Part shown: positions 1-8,942 of the stretch, piece by piece
Layout: the number at the start of each line of letters is the position of its first letter
Position numbering within the stretch: the stretch's first letter is position 1
Assembly (NCBI RefSeq): GCF_000807925.1
Contig: NZ_JRVC01000024.1
Location: 1-64,000, forward strand
Origin: Novosphingobium subterraneum
Lineage (GTDB): Bacteria; Pseudomonadota; Alphaproteobacteria; Sphingomonadales; Sphingomonadaceae
Direction of reading: 5' to 3'
DNA: 64,000 bases
The notes under the pieces: generated by a model
What the model saw: the letters and a program-made list of their open reading frames with translations, nothing else
What the model was told of the DNA's origin: nothing
Database searches by the model: none
Translations under genes and position numbers: made by a program

Positions 1-78
1 AGCAAGTCGATCCAAGAAAGGCGAAAATCCGCCAATCAGGCCGCGTTCCTCCGCATTATGGGGACCTCGTGATTAGTA

Positions 79-104
79 AAGTTATGGCGAGGTGAGCATA
101 ACTT
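79..104. repeat. Inverted repeat at truncated IS110 junction
   Basis: An 8-base perfect inverted repeat, AAGTTATG at 79-86 and CATAACTT at 97-104, separated by 10 bases. It lies exactly where similarity of the adjacent minus-strand transposase remnant to the IS110 family stops. The geometry (short inverted arms around a spacer of about 10 bases) resembles a tyrosine-recombinase crossover site or the tip of a mobile element. This is inference: no recombinase gene is visible beside it and the left flank is outside the window. Confidence 0.4.
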
Positions 105-353
105 CACATAGGGGCGGACATACTCGGGCGACATCAGCCGGATCGTATGACCTTGCCGCTCAAGTGCGCGGCCCATGTGATGCGAACCGCAGCAGGCCTC
201 CTTTGCCACGATACATGGCGGCAGAGCGTCTGCGTATGCGATTACTGTCTCGCGCCGCATTCGCCGTCGTACGACGACCTTACCTGCCGCGTCCAGACCG
301 ACCAAGCTGCAGCTGTTCTTGCCGAGATCAATTCCAAGAACCGATACGTCCAC
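102..353 (-). pseudogene. Truncated IS110-family transposase (N-terminal part)
   Basis: The minus strand encodes the N-terminal DEDD-domain segment of an IS110-family transposase. It has an LGIDLGKNSC motif near the start and ends at SPEYVRPYVK, a block typical of the family. A GTG at 353-351, with GGAG eight bases upstream, is the most likely original start. After the VRPYVK block the frame runs into unrelated sequence, so only about 84 residues of a family that normally exceeds 300 remain. The central and C-terminal domains with the serine motif are missing. It abuts an IS5-family remnant on its upstream side, which shows successive insertions. It is certainly non-functional. Confidence 0.8.
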
Positions 354-429
354 GACCTTCACTCCTTCCGCAAACCCAACCCCTGTCGCGAGACAATAAC
401 GGATCAGCTTAAGGGCGGGCCATCCATTA

Positions 430-855
430 AGGGGGACTCGGCCGCCTGATAGGGCGGACCAAGGGCGAAATACCAAGCTTCACGCCGTCACCGATGCCAA
501 CGGCCGACCTTTGAGCTTCTTTATCACGGCGGGACAAATCAGCGATTAGACCGGCGCGGCAGCCCTGCTCGATGATCTGCCCAAGGCGCAGTGGATGCTG
601 GCTGACCGGGGCTATGACGCCGAATAGTTCAGGGACGCGCTCGAGCAAAAGGGCATCACGCCTTGCATTCCAGGCCGAAAATCCCGTTCTCATCCCGTCC
701 AAGACGACAAGCGCCGCTACAAGCGACGCAATCGCATCGGAATCATGTTCGGCCGCCTGAAAGATTGGCGTCGCGTGGCAACCCGCTACGACCGCTGCCC
801 AACCGTCTTCTTCTCCGCCCTCGCTCTCGCGGCCACCGTGCTCTTCTGGCGGTGA
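430..855 (+). pseudogene. IS5-family transposase remnant
   Basis: Read in one frame from 475, the strand encodes a typical IS5-family (ISL2/IS427-like) second-half transposase: KLHAVTDANGRP, LADRGYDAE, GITPCIPGRKSR and RIGIMFGRLKDWRRVATRYD, ending in ALAATVLFW with a TGA at 853-855. Two in-frame amber codons (547-549 and 625-627) and an apparent frameshift near 460 interrupt it, and the N-terminal half is absent. The DRGYD aspartate and the downstream catalytic region are recognisable, so family assignment is secure, but no active enzyme can be made. Confidence 0.8.
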
Positions 856-878
856 TCAACGAGTCATCGTGTAATTGG

Positions 879-948
879 GGCTGCTTCCCTCGGACCTCGG
901 TAGAGGCGCACACTTCTGGTTGTCGAATCCTGAAGGAAGGAAGCAGCC
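879..948 (+). repeat. Inverted repeat folding over transposase RBS
   Basis: GGCTGCTTCC at 879-888 is the perfect reverse complement of GGAAGCAGCC at 939-948, and the second arm ends directly before the ATG at 949. The ribosome binding site of the transposase (AAGGAAGGAAG, 933-943) lies in the second arm. RNA read in from outside would therefore hide it. Read-through protection of this type is known for several IS families. It may alternatively be the subterminal repeat of the element. Confidence 0.5.
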
Positions 949-1953
949 ATGAAGCATTATGCCGGATTGGACCTATCGATGGAAAGCACAGGTCTGCATC
1001 GTTGACGAAAATGGCCAGAAGCTCGTGTCGGAAAAGGTCGAGAGCACTCCGGAGGCTTTGGCCGCGATGCTCGGACGATACCGTCCAATCGAGCGGGCAG
1101 TGATCGAAACGGGCCGCAGAACTCGGCGATCTGGCTTGGTCTGCGTGAACTGGGTGTCGCGGTGGTGTGCATCGATGCCCGCCAGGCGCACCAGAGCCTC
1201 AAGGCAATGAAGGCGAACAAGACCGATCCTCACGATGCCGCCGGGCTCGTTCAGTTGGCCCGCACCGGCTTCTACAAGGAGGTACACGTCAAATCTCCGG
1301 CAGCGCATGGGGTGCGCAGCGTGATCACCGCGCGGAGCCATCTGGTGGAAGCGCGTGTCCGGCTCGACAACACAATTCGCGGTCTTTGCACAACCTTCGG
1401 CTATCGCCCCGGGGCTGGGCAAGGGAAGGCATTCCTCGAAAGGATGATGCAAGCGGCACACATCCCGGGTCTGGGCGAAGCTATCGCCGCGCTGCTGACG
1501 GTACGCGCGACGCTCGTCGAGCAGATCAAGGAGATGGACCGCCGTCTGCGTGTCATCGCAAGCCAGTCACAAGCCTGCGAGATCTTGATGACCATACCGG
1601 GCGTGGGCGTGCAAACATCTGCTGCCTTCGCCGCCGCAGTCGATGAAGCGGGACGCTTCCGACGATCCCGCAATGCCGGGGCCTACTTCGGCCTTGTGCC
1701 CCGACGCCATCAGTCGGGCGAGCTCGACTGGACAGGCAGGATCACCAAACAGGGAGATGGGACCGTGCGCAAGCTGCTGTACGAAGATGCCAACTCGATC
1801 CTCACCCGAAGCCGGGAAACCTTCGCGCTCAAGACATGGGCCATGAAGATCGCCAAGCGCCGAGGTCTCAAGAAGGCTCGCGTCGCCTTGGCCCGCCGCC
1901 TCGCGGTCATCATGCATGCCATGCTGCGCGACGGGACTTTGTTCCAGGCGTGA
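949..1953 (+). pseudogene. IS110-family transposase with two frameshifts
   Basis: The gene starts at ATG 949 behind a strong AAGGAAGG site and begins MKHYAGLDLSMEST, the first acidic motif of IS110-family DEDD transposases. The reading frame shifts near 990 and shifts back near 1105. The remainder from about 1107 is intact: LGLRELGVAVVCIDARQAH, KTDPHDA, then the C-terminal domain with IPGVGVQTSAAF and NAGAYFGLVPRR. Length after correction (about 334 residues) is normal for the IS110/IS1111 group. Two compensating frameshifts make it a probable pseudogene, although sequencing error cannot be excluded. It is a different element from the truncated IS110 copy at the left edge. Confidence 0.8.
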
Positions 1954-2394
1954 GGTAGGGTAGAACCTGTTTGCCAGCGGTGAAGCGTCGAAGCTGATCC
2001 GAGGGCGGTGTCCCGCGGGGGAACGCAGGGACGAACGTTCTGCGAAGGTTACCGGATGGGTTCACAAGCCCGCATCGAGTCAATGCAACGTTCGCCTCTG
2101 TGAAACCCGATACAGCACGACCAGGCTTCGGCTCGGCCAGTGCGGACAGATCCATGAAACCCTCAAGGGATCGGCACCGCCAGCGTCCTGCAATTACAGA
2201 TCCTCAGCCTAAGGGGCAGAGATTTGTATGCACTTTTTAGGTGCAGTTATGCTGGTGGGGTCCTACCCTTGAAACATGATTGCTGTTGAAGCGGAGCAGA
2301 CTCGGTCGGTCGGGAAGAGCGTAGCGGTTAGCAGGCAGCCTGCCGGGCAAGCGCCTATTTCGGCCTGCCCCTGCAACGCCAGTTGGCGCTTCTG
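1954..2394. other. Non-coding stretch between IS110 element and antiporter
   Basis: No convincing gene. It probably contains the right end of the IS110 element. An imperfect inverted repeat is visible (GGGTTCACA at 2058-2066, TGTGAAACCC at 2099-2108). Further right, TATG-N2-CTTTTTAGGTGC (2227-2244) recurs almost identically at 17363-17380 on the other side of the stress module. The promoter of the antiporter gene should lie in the last 150 bases, but I cannot place it with confidence. Confidence 0.5.
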
Positions 2395-4125
2395 ATGGAA
2401 GGGCACGCAACCTTGCCCTTCATGCGGGAAGTTCTGATCTTCCTTGCTGCAGCCGGACTGATCGTACCATTGATCAGCAGACTCAAGGTCAGCCCGGTTC
2501 TCGGCTACCTCTTGATCGGTTCACTGGTCGGCCCGTTCGGACTTGGCCGTCTCGCGGCGCACTTCCCGATGCTGGCGGATTTTGTGGTCGCAGATGTCGA
2601 TGGCGTGCGACGACTGGCCGAAATCGGCGTCATATTTCTGATGTTCATGATCGGCCTCGAACTGTCCCTTGACCGCTTGTGGTCATCGCGCAGGCTTGTC
2701 TTCGGAATGGGCGGTCTGCAGATCGTGCTGACCGGGGCGCTGGTTGCTTGGACATGCTCATGGCTCGGCCTTGATCCGGACGAGGCTTTGGTGGTTGGTG
2801 CAGCGCTATCCCTGTCATCGACCGCGATTGTCATGCAGCTTTTCATAGATGCCAAGCGGCAAGCATCCAGGGCCGGCAGAACCGCCTTCGCGATCTTGTT
2901 GATGCAGGATCTCGCAGTCGTGCCGATTCTCTTCATGGTCGGCGTTATCGGGGAGCGTGGCGAGAGCGGGCTCGCAGCTGGGCTGACGGGCGCGCTCGGC
3001 AAGGCAGGAATAGCGATTATCCTCATTTACGGTGCCGGACGACTTGTCCTGCGTCCAGCCTTGCGACAGGTCGCCGGCGCGCGCAGCGCCGAGATGTTCA
3101 CGGCGGCAGTCCTGCTCACGATAGTCGGAGTTTCCGCGCTTACCGCGCAATTCGGACTCTCAATGGCTCTCGGCGCGATGCTGGCCGGCCTTGTTCTGGC
3201 CGAGACCGAATATCGTCACCAGATCGAGGTGGACATCGAGCCTTTCAAAGGAATTCTCCTCGGCCTGTTCTTCATGTCGGTCGGCATGGGTATCGATTGG
3301 CAGATGGTCTTGAAGGATCCCTTTTTCCTGTTTGGCGGGATTGCGGCCCTGTGGCTTCTCAAGTCGGCCATCGTGGTGATGTTGGCGCTCATCTTCAGAC
3401 GCTCGCTTCCCGTAGCGCTTGAGGCTGGCTTGATGCTCGGACAGGGTGGGGAGTTTGCGTTTGTGATACTGGCGGCGGCCGGGTCGTCAGGGTTGATCAC
3501 CGGAATCCTCGAACAGCAGATTCTGCTCCTCGCGAGCCTATCCATGATGCTGACACCCCTCGTGGCGCAGGCAGCGAAACACGTGGGTGCCGCAATCGAG
3601 AAAATGCGGGCTACGCAGGAAACGCACCACGAATTGCCCGATTACAGCGGATGCTCGGGACATGTCATCATTGCCGGCTTCGGACGCGTTGGGCAGACTG
3701 TGTCACGCGTGCTGGCAAATGCAGGCATCGACTTTGTTGCCCTCGATGCCGACGCGGCACTCATTGCGCGGGAAAAGGACGAGCGAGGACATATCTTTTT
3801 CGGGGATGCGTCTCGCGTCGAGATCCTCGCGAAAGCGGGCATAGATCGCGCTGCAGCCGTAGCTGTAACAATGAATGATCCTGCTGCCGTATCCAAGATC
3901 GTGCGTGAGATACATCGGCGGTGGCCTGAAATCCCGGTTCACGCCAGAGCGAGGGACAAGGAGCACTCGAACAAGCTCAGGGAACTGGGCGCGGCCTATT
4001 CGACGCCCGAGGCTACTGAAGCCAGCCTTCAACTGGCAGCCCAGCTGTTGGACGGGGTCGGTGTCGAAAGCCAGGACGCAATGAGGCATATCTCGGACCA
4101 GCGCATGCGGGAAGCGGAAGCCTGA
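2395..4125 (+). CDS. CPA2-family monovalent cation:proton antiporter (KefB/KefC-like)
   Basis: An integral membrane K+ (or Na+)/H+ antiporter with a cytoplasmic nucleotide-binding domain. The first 380 or so residues form about a dozen hydrophobic segments with the CPA2 hallmarks (VSPVLGYLLIGSLVGP near the start, LSLSSTAIVMQL, MLGQGGEFAFV). After a short linker a TrkA-N Rossmann domain begins at about residue 420 (HVIIAGFGRVGQTVSRVL). Total length near 576 fits KefB/KefC. ATG 2395 is preferred; an in-frame TTG lies 12 bases upstream and a further ATG at 2422, and no strong ribosome site decides between them. In Kef proteins the TrkA-N domain senses NAD(H) or glutathione adducts. It heads the plus-strand stress genes and is followed after 49 bases by a universal stress protein. 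Confidence 0.85.
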   Translation: MEGHATLPFMREVLIFLAAAGLIVPLISRLKVSPVLGYLLIGSLVGPFGLGRLAAHFPMLADFVVADVDGVRRLAEIGVIFLMFMIGLELSLDRLWSSRRLVFGMGGLQIVLTGALVAWTCSWLGLDPDEALVVGAALSLSSTAIVMQLFIDAKRQASRAGRTAFAILLMQDLAVVPILFMVGVIGERGESGLAAGLTGALGKAGIAIILIYGAGRLVLRPALRQVAGARSAEMFTAAVLLTIVGVSALTAQFGLSMALGAMLAGLVLAETEYRHQIEVDIEPFKGILLGLFFMSVGMGIDWQMVLKDPFFLFGGIAALWLLKSAIVVMLALIFRRSLPVALEAGLMLGQGGEFAFVILAAAGSSGLITGILEQQILLLASLSMMLTPLVAQAAKHVGAAIEKMRATQETHHELPDYSGCSGHVIIAGFGRVGQTVSRVLANAGIDFVALDADAALIAREKDERGHIFFGDASRVEILAKAGIDRAAAVAVTMNDPAAVSKIVREIHRRWPEIPVHARARDKEHSNKLRELGAAYSTPEATEASLQLAAQLLDGVGVESQDAMRHISDQRMREAEA

Positions 4126-4174
4126 CGGACTAAGCTGGTGATACTTGAGCAGCGACAACAAAAGGAGGGACGTC

Positions 4175-5014
4175 ATGGGTATGTCGAGACGTGATGCCGA
4201 ACAAGAAACCGTATTGGTTGGTACAGACCTCAGCGCCCGCTCGGACAGGGCAATCGATCGCGCGCTTCTTCTGTCGAAGGAGTTTGGTGCCCGTCTTATG
4301 GTCCTTCATGCGATCGAACCCTATAGCCTTCTCAAGCGCGACCAGACGCGGGCAGACAAGGCAATCCGGGATGTGCTTCCCGATCCTGAGGCAGACGTCG
4401 ACGTTCTGCCTGCCATCGGACCTGCTCCGGCTGCCCTCGTTGCTGCCGCAGAAAATGGGAACTGCGCACTGGTCGTGATGGGGGTGGCACGCATGAACCA
4501 CCTCGGCGATTACTTTATCGGGACGGCCGTGGATCACGTGATCCGCAGTGCCCCGTGTCCGGTACTCGTCGTGAAGCGGCGTCCACACCGGGCATATCGG
4601 ACCATCGCTGTCGCTGTAGATTGCTCACCTTGTTCGCAAGCGGCACTGCTCACCGCGGCAAGAATGTTTCCCGCGGCTTCAATCCATGTCATCCATGCAT
4701 TCCATGTTCCTTACGAGGGGTGGTTGCGTTCGGACGACACCCGCGACGATTTCACGGGAGTTGCGCGCGCCGAACTGAAAGCAATGTTGGCGGCTCCGGA
4801 AGTTCCGGAGGATGTCCGGGCCAGAACGCAGCTGCACCTGGAGTACGGAGAGGTGCATAAGGTTCTGCTCGAAGCAACCGACCGCCTCGGCGTAGATCTC
4901 GTGGTGATGGGCACGCACGGGCGTGGCGGCTTTATCAGATCGATGGTGGGCAGCCGAGCCGAGGAGCTGCTCAGGTGCTTGCCCGGTGACACAATGCTCG
5001 TCAGGCAAACTTGA
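4175..5014 (+). CDS. Tandem-domain universal stress protein
   Basis: A cytoplasmic UspA-type protein of 279 residues with two Usp domains. The first opens with ETVLVGTDLSARSDRA and ends with VMGVARMNHLGDYFIGTAVDHV. The second ends with VMGTHGRGGFIRSMVGSRAEELL, which keeps the G-x2-G-x9-G-S ATP-binding pattern. In the first domain that pattern is degraded. The start is set by AGGAGGG just before ATG 4175. Tandem Usp proteins are common in low-oxygen and stress regulons of alphaproteobacteria. The gene lies directly behind the antiporter and is probably cotranscribed with it. Confidence 0.85.
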   Translation: MGMSRRDAEQETVLVGTDLSARSDRAIDRALLLSKEFGARLMVLHAIEPYSLLKRDQTRADKAIRDVLPDPEADVDVLPAIGPAPAALVAAAENGNCALVVMGVARMNHLGDYFIGTAVDHVIRSAPCPVLVVKRRPHRAYRTIAVAVDCSPCSQAALLTAARMFPAASIHVIHAFHVPYEGWLRSDDTRDDFTGVARAELKAMLAAPEVPEDVRARTQLHLEYGEVHKVLLEATDRLGVDLVVMGTHGRGGFIRSMVGSRAEELLRCLPGDTMLVRQT

Positions 5015-5025
5015 TCGCCTCAAGA

Positions 5026-5055
5026 AGGTACTTGGCCCAGGCGGGCCCGGTACCT
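5026..5055. terminator. Stem-loop between convergent usp and adh genes
   Basis: AGGTAC (5026-5031) pairs with GTACCT (5050-5055), with an inner GCCC/GGGC stem. It sits in the 81-base gap between the plus-strand usp gene and the minus-strand dehydrogenase. There is no T-run on either side, so it is a weak candidate terminator or processing hairpin. Confidence 0.35.
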
Positions 5056-5095
5056 CCCGGTCGATGCAAATCACCTGCCGTCGTATGGGCAAATA

Positions 5096-6169
5096 TCAGG
5101 GCGTGATGGCCACTTTAAGGACGCCCTCACGTTGGCTCGAGAAGAGCTCGTAGGCTTCTTCGATCTGGTCCAGCTTGAAACGATGGGTAACCAGTGGGCG
5201 TGTGTCGATCCTGCCTGAAGCGATGACGTCCATGAGTCGGCGCATCCGCTCCTTTCCGCCAGGACATAACGTCGTGCGAATGGTATGATCCCCGAGGCCA
5301 GCCAGGAACCCGTCCATCGGGATCGTTAGATCTTGCGAGTAGACACCGAGCGATGACAATGTTCCTCCTGGACGAAGGACCCGCAGGGCATTCTGGAATG
5401 TCGATTGCTGCCCGAGGGCCTCGATAGCGACATCGACGCCCCGACCGCTCGTCATGCGCATGATTTCCGTTACCGGATCAGTGGTCCGGAAGTCGATCAC
5501 ATGATCGGCACCCATCTCTCTTGCCCGGGCCATTCGCTCAGGCACGCTGTCGATTGCGATGACAGAAGTGGCTCCCATCAAACGGGCCCCGGCAGTAGCA
5601 CACAGACCAATCGGTCCTTGCGCAAACACGGCTACTGTGTCGCCTATGCGAATTCCGCCACTTTCCGCACCCGAAAAACCCGTGGACATAATGTCGGGGC
5701 ACATCAGGACCTGTTCGTCGTTCAGGCCGTCAGGCACCACCGCGAGGTTGGCCATCGCATCCGGTACCAGGATGTACTCCGCCTGCGATCCGTCAATCGT
5801 GTTGCCGAACTTCCATCCACCGAGCGGCTTCCACCCGTGAGGCGTTCCAGGACCATCCTGCGCGTGGCAGCCACACAGCGCGGCATTGCTGTGTCCTGAC
5901 GTGCAGATTGCCCCGGCAATGACCCGCTGCCCCTCGATCAGTCCCTCGACCCCGGAGCCAAGCTTCTCAATGATGCCGACAGGTTCATGGCCGATCGTCA
6001 AGCCTCGGGATACTGGATATTCACCCTTGAGGATATGGACATCGGTCCCGCAGATTGTCGTGGTCGTGATCCGCACCAATGCGTCGAGGGGGCCGACCTC
6101 GGGTATCGGCTTTTCGTCGAGCACGATCCGGCCCGGTTCCACGAAGATTGCCGCCTTCATCTTTGCCAT
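5096..6169 (-). CDS. Zinc-dependent alcohol dehydrogenase (MDR family)
   Basis: A cytoplasmic NAD(P)-dependent medium-chain dehydrogenase of 357 residues. The catalytic zinc region is TTTICGTDVHILKGE with a GHEPVGIIEKLGSGVEG block, and the Rossmann domain carries AVFAQGPIGLCATAGARLMGA. The usual structural zinc lobe with four cysteines is reduced: the segment around AICTSGHSNAALCGCHAQ keeps only some cysteines, as in bacterial isopropanol/threonine-type dehydrogenases. ATG 6169 is chosen for the AGGAGG eight bases upstream. It is the last gene of a minus-strand operon behind the P-type ATPase (16-base gap). Substrate unknown; an ethanol or secondary-alcohol role under low oxygen is inferred from context. 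Confidence 0.8.
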   Translation of the reverse strand: MAKMKAAIFVEPGRIVLDEKPIPEVGPLDALVRITTTTICGTDVHILKGEYPVSRGLTIGHEPVGIIEKLGSGVEGLIEGQRVIAGAICTSGHSNAALCGCHAQDGPGTPHGWKPLGGWKFGNTIDGSQAEYILVPDAMANLAVVPDGLNDEQVLMCPDIMSTGFSGAESGGIRIGDTVAVFAQGPIGLCATAGARLMGATSVIAIDSVPERMARAREMGADHVIDFRTTDPVTEIMRMTSGRGVDVAIEALGQQSTFQNALRVLRPGGTLSSLGVYSQDLTIPMDGFLAGLGDHTIRTTLCPGGKERMRRLMDVIASGRIDTRPLVTHRFKLDQIEEAYELFSSQREGVLKVAITP

Positions 6170-6185
6170 GCGAGCCTCCTGATTT

Positions 6186-8936
6186 TCATCTGTCGGTAGA
6201 TAGTCCCGCGGGGGACAGCGTTGAGCCGACATTGAGCCGCCCCCGAAAGGTGAGACGCATCTGCTTTTCGGTTTCCAGGAGCGCGAAGAATGCAGTGCCG
6301 GCCAACACGATCAGCACACCTTCGAAAAGGGGTACGGACGTCGTCCCGAAAACCCTTTGCAGCGGTGGGAGGTATGTCATGGCTAACTGCGCAATTGTTA
6401 CTGCGGCGACAGCCATCCAGACCGCCGGCGTACCGCGCACCGCCTTCCAGTTCAGCGAAGTCCCGTGGATGTTTCGAATGAAGAACAGATGGAATATCTC
6501 CAGCACCACCAGCAGATTGACCGCCATCGTCTGCGCAAGTTCGACCGGGTGACCGACTGCCCGCGCATAGGCGAACATCCCGAATACGAAGGACACGAAC
6601 AGGATCGAAACAAGGATGATGTGCCATAAAAGCTCACCGTCCAGCAGCGGGGCATTGCGCGGCCGTGGCGGCCTTAGCATCGAGCCGTTTTCGGTTGGTT
6701 CAAATGCCAGCGCAATGCCGAGCGTTGTCGCTGTCACCAGATTGATCCAGAGTATCTGCACCGGACTCACCGGCAGGGTCATTCCTGCGAGCAAAGCGGC
6801 GATGACCGTCAGTGCCTCACCCGCGTTGGTGGGCAAAGTCCAACTGATCACTTTCTTGATATTGTCGTAAACTGTGCGCCCTTCGCGAACCGCTGCGGCG
6901 ATCGACGCGAAATTGTCGTCGGCGAGGACGAGTTCGGAAGCCTCCTTGGCGGCTTCGCTTCCCTTGATGCCCATGGCCGTTCCAGCGTCGGCACGCTTCA
7001 GTGCGGGCGCATCGTTCACGCCATCGCCGGTCATGGCAACCACCAGTCCACGTGACTGCAAGGCGGAAACCAGACGCAGCTTGTCGGCAGGTGACGTGCG
7101 CGCAAACACATCAACGTGCATTGCCGTCTCTGCCAGATCAGCGTCAGACATGGTTGCGAGATCAGCCCCCGTCAGTACGTCGCGGGAGTTGCGCAAACCT
7201 ATCATTCCACCGATTGCTCGGGCCGTGGTGCCATGGTCACCGGTAATCATCTTCACCATGATTCCGGCTCGGTGACACTCGGCTACCGCTTGGACTGCTT
7301 CGCTCCGCGGCGGATCGATGAAGCCGACAAGCCCGATCAAGGTCAGTTTGCGATCCAGGTCTTCCACTGCGAGCGTTGTTTGAGCGGGATCCACGCGGCG
7401 GGTGGCCAGAGCGATGACCCTCTGGCCCTTTGCTGCCATGTTCTCCATCATCTCCTGCCAGAGAACCTCTTCAAGCGGGGCAGTCTCGCCTGCCGCAGTG
7501 TACTGGTCCGCGCACATCGCCAGAATTGCTTCCGGGGCACCTTTGGCGTGGATGAAAGCATGATTGGCGTGATCGTGGCTGAGCACGGCCATGTACCGCC
7601 ACGCAGCATCGAACGGGATCGCGTCGGTCCGGGTAAACGTCCTCGCCACCGATGGTTGATTGGTCGGCAGCTTCCCCGAAAGCGCAAGCAATGCACCTTC
7701 CATCGGGTCTCCCTCGACGCACCAGGCATCGCCTTTGCGCACCAGAGCCGCATCATTGCACAACTTCGCGCAAAGGGAGAATTCGTCCAGAACCGGACTC
7801 TGTGCTGCGTCGGTCAATACGCCCTCGTGAAGCACTGCGCCTTCCGGTTCGTAGCCGACGCCCTGCACCAGGAACTCCCCGCCAGACGCCGCCAGCGTGG
7901 CCACTACCATCTCGTTTCGGGTAAGGGTGCCCGTCTTGTCGGTGCAGATGACCGACACGGAGCCCAGCGTCTCAATCGCGGGCAAACGCCGAACGATTGC
8001 GTTGCGCTTTGCCATGGCCTGGACACCCACAGCCAACGTAATCGTCAGCACTGCTGGCAGGCCCTCTGGGATCGCTGCGACGGAAAGACCTACGACGATC
8101 ATGAATATATCGGCGAACGGCATCTGCCGTACAAACACGCCGAAAGCCAAGAGGCCGGCTGCAACGGACAGAATGAAGACCGTCAGCCAGCGCGAGAAGA
8201 CGTCCATCTGCTGGACCAGCGGGGTCTTCAGTGTTTCGACGCTGGCAAGCATTCCACTGATCTGACCGATCTCGGTTCGCGCCCCGGTGGTCACTACCAC
8301 TGCCTTGGCGGTCCCTGCCACCACCAGTGTGCCGCTGAACGCCATCGATCGCCGCTCGGCGAGAGTTGCTCCGATTAAAACGGGTGACGCATCCTTGTCG
8401 ACCGGGATCGATTCACCGGTCAATACCGCCTCGTCGATCCGAAGTGCGCGCCCCTCTATCAGGCGCGCATCTGCGGGTACGCGGTCTCCTGCCTCCAGCA
8501 GCACGATGTCCCCGGGCACCAGCTCCGTTGCGTCGATGGTTCGACGGACATCGTCACGCACGACGACCGTCCGTGGCGCGAGAATGCCACGGATCGCCGC
8601 CAAGGCGTTCTCCGCGCGACCTTCCTGAACGAAGCCGATCACCGCGTTGGCAATCACCACCGCGAGAATGACACCAGTGTCTATCCAGTGTCCAAGCAGA
8701 GCCGTAATCGACGCAGAAGCCAGCAGGACATAGATCAGGATGTTGTGAAAGTGCGCCAGGAACCTGAGCACCAGGCTGCGCTTCCTCCCCTCGGGGATAC
8801 GGTTTGCGCCAAACTGCAACCTGCGCCGTTCGACTTCGATTTCGTCCAGCCCGGCAGGCGTCGTTTCAAGAGCCTGCAGAACCTCTTGCGGCGATCGGGC
8901 ATGACAGGAGGACGCAGGTGCTTCCATGGCTGTCAT
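6186..8936 (-). CDS. P-type cation-transporting ATPase (P2, Ca2+/H+-type)
   Basis: An integral membrane ATPase of 916 residues. It has an N-terminal cation-ATPase domain, PGDIVLLEAGDRVPADARL and LTGESIPV in the actuator domain, and PEGLP in transmembrane helix 4 (residues 290-294). The phosphorylation site DKTGTLT has its aspartate at residue 333. Next come MITGDHGTTARAI and MTGDGVNDAPALK in the P domain, and a C-terminal membrane domain. The layout matches P2A/P2-type pumps such as bacterial calcium ATPases. The transported ion cannot be fixed from sequence. It is flanked in the same orientation by a Usp gene (6-base gap) and the alcohol dehydrogenase, so the three should be one transcript. 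Confidence 0.88.
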   Translation of the reverse strand: MTAMEAPASSCHARSPQEVLQALETTPAGLDEIEVERRRLQFGANRIPEGRKRSLVLRFLAHFHNILIYVLLASASITALLGHWIDTGVILAVVIANAVIGFVQEGRAENALAAIRGILAPRTVVVRDDVRRTIDATELVPGDIVLLEAGDRVPADARLIEGRALRIDEAVLTGESIPVDKDASPVLIGATLAERRSMAFSGTLVVAGTAKAVVVTTGARTEIGQISGMLASVETLKTPLVQQMDVFSRWLTVFILSVAAGLLAFGVFVRQMPFADIFMIVVGLSVAAIPEGLPAVLTITLAVGVQAMAKRNAIVRRLPAIETLGSVSVICTDKTGTLTRNEMVVATLAASGGEFLVQGVGYEPEGAVLHEGVLTDAAQSPVLDEFSLCAKLCNDAALVRKGDAWCVEGDPMEGALLALSGKLPTNQPSVARTFTRTDAIPFDAAWRYMAVLSHDHANHAFIHAKGAPEAILAMCADQYTAAGETAPLEEVLWQEMMENMAAKGQRVIALATRRVDPAQTTLAVEDLDRKLTLIGLVGFIDPPRSEAVQAVAECHRAGIMVKMITGDHGTTARAIGGMIGLRNSRDVLTGADLATMSDADLAETAMHVDVFARTSPADKLRLVSALQSRGLVVAMTGDGVNDAPALKRADAGTAMGIKGSEAAKEASELVLADDNFASIAAAVREGRTVYDNIKKVISWTLPTNAGEALTVIAALLAGMTLPVSPVQILWINLVTATTLGIALAFEPTENGSMLRPPRPRNAPLLDGELLWHIILVSILFVSFVFGMFAYARAVGHPVELAQTMAVNLLVVLEIFHLFFIRNIHGTSLNWKAVRGTPAVWMAVAAVTIAQLAMTYLPPLQRVFGTTSVPLFEGVLIVLAGTAFFALLETEKQMRLTFRGRLNVGSTLSPAGLSTDR

Positions 8937-8942
8937 GCACCT

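Noticed and set aside
7116..8378. 420-codon open frame on the plus strand
   Set aside because: Antisense to the P-type ATPase, whose catalytic motifs are intact on the other strand.
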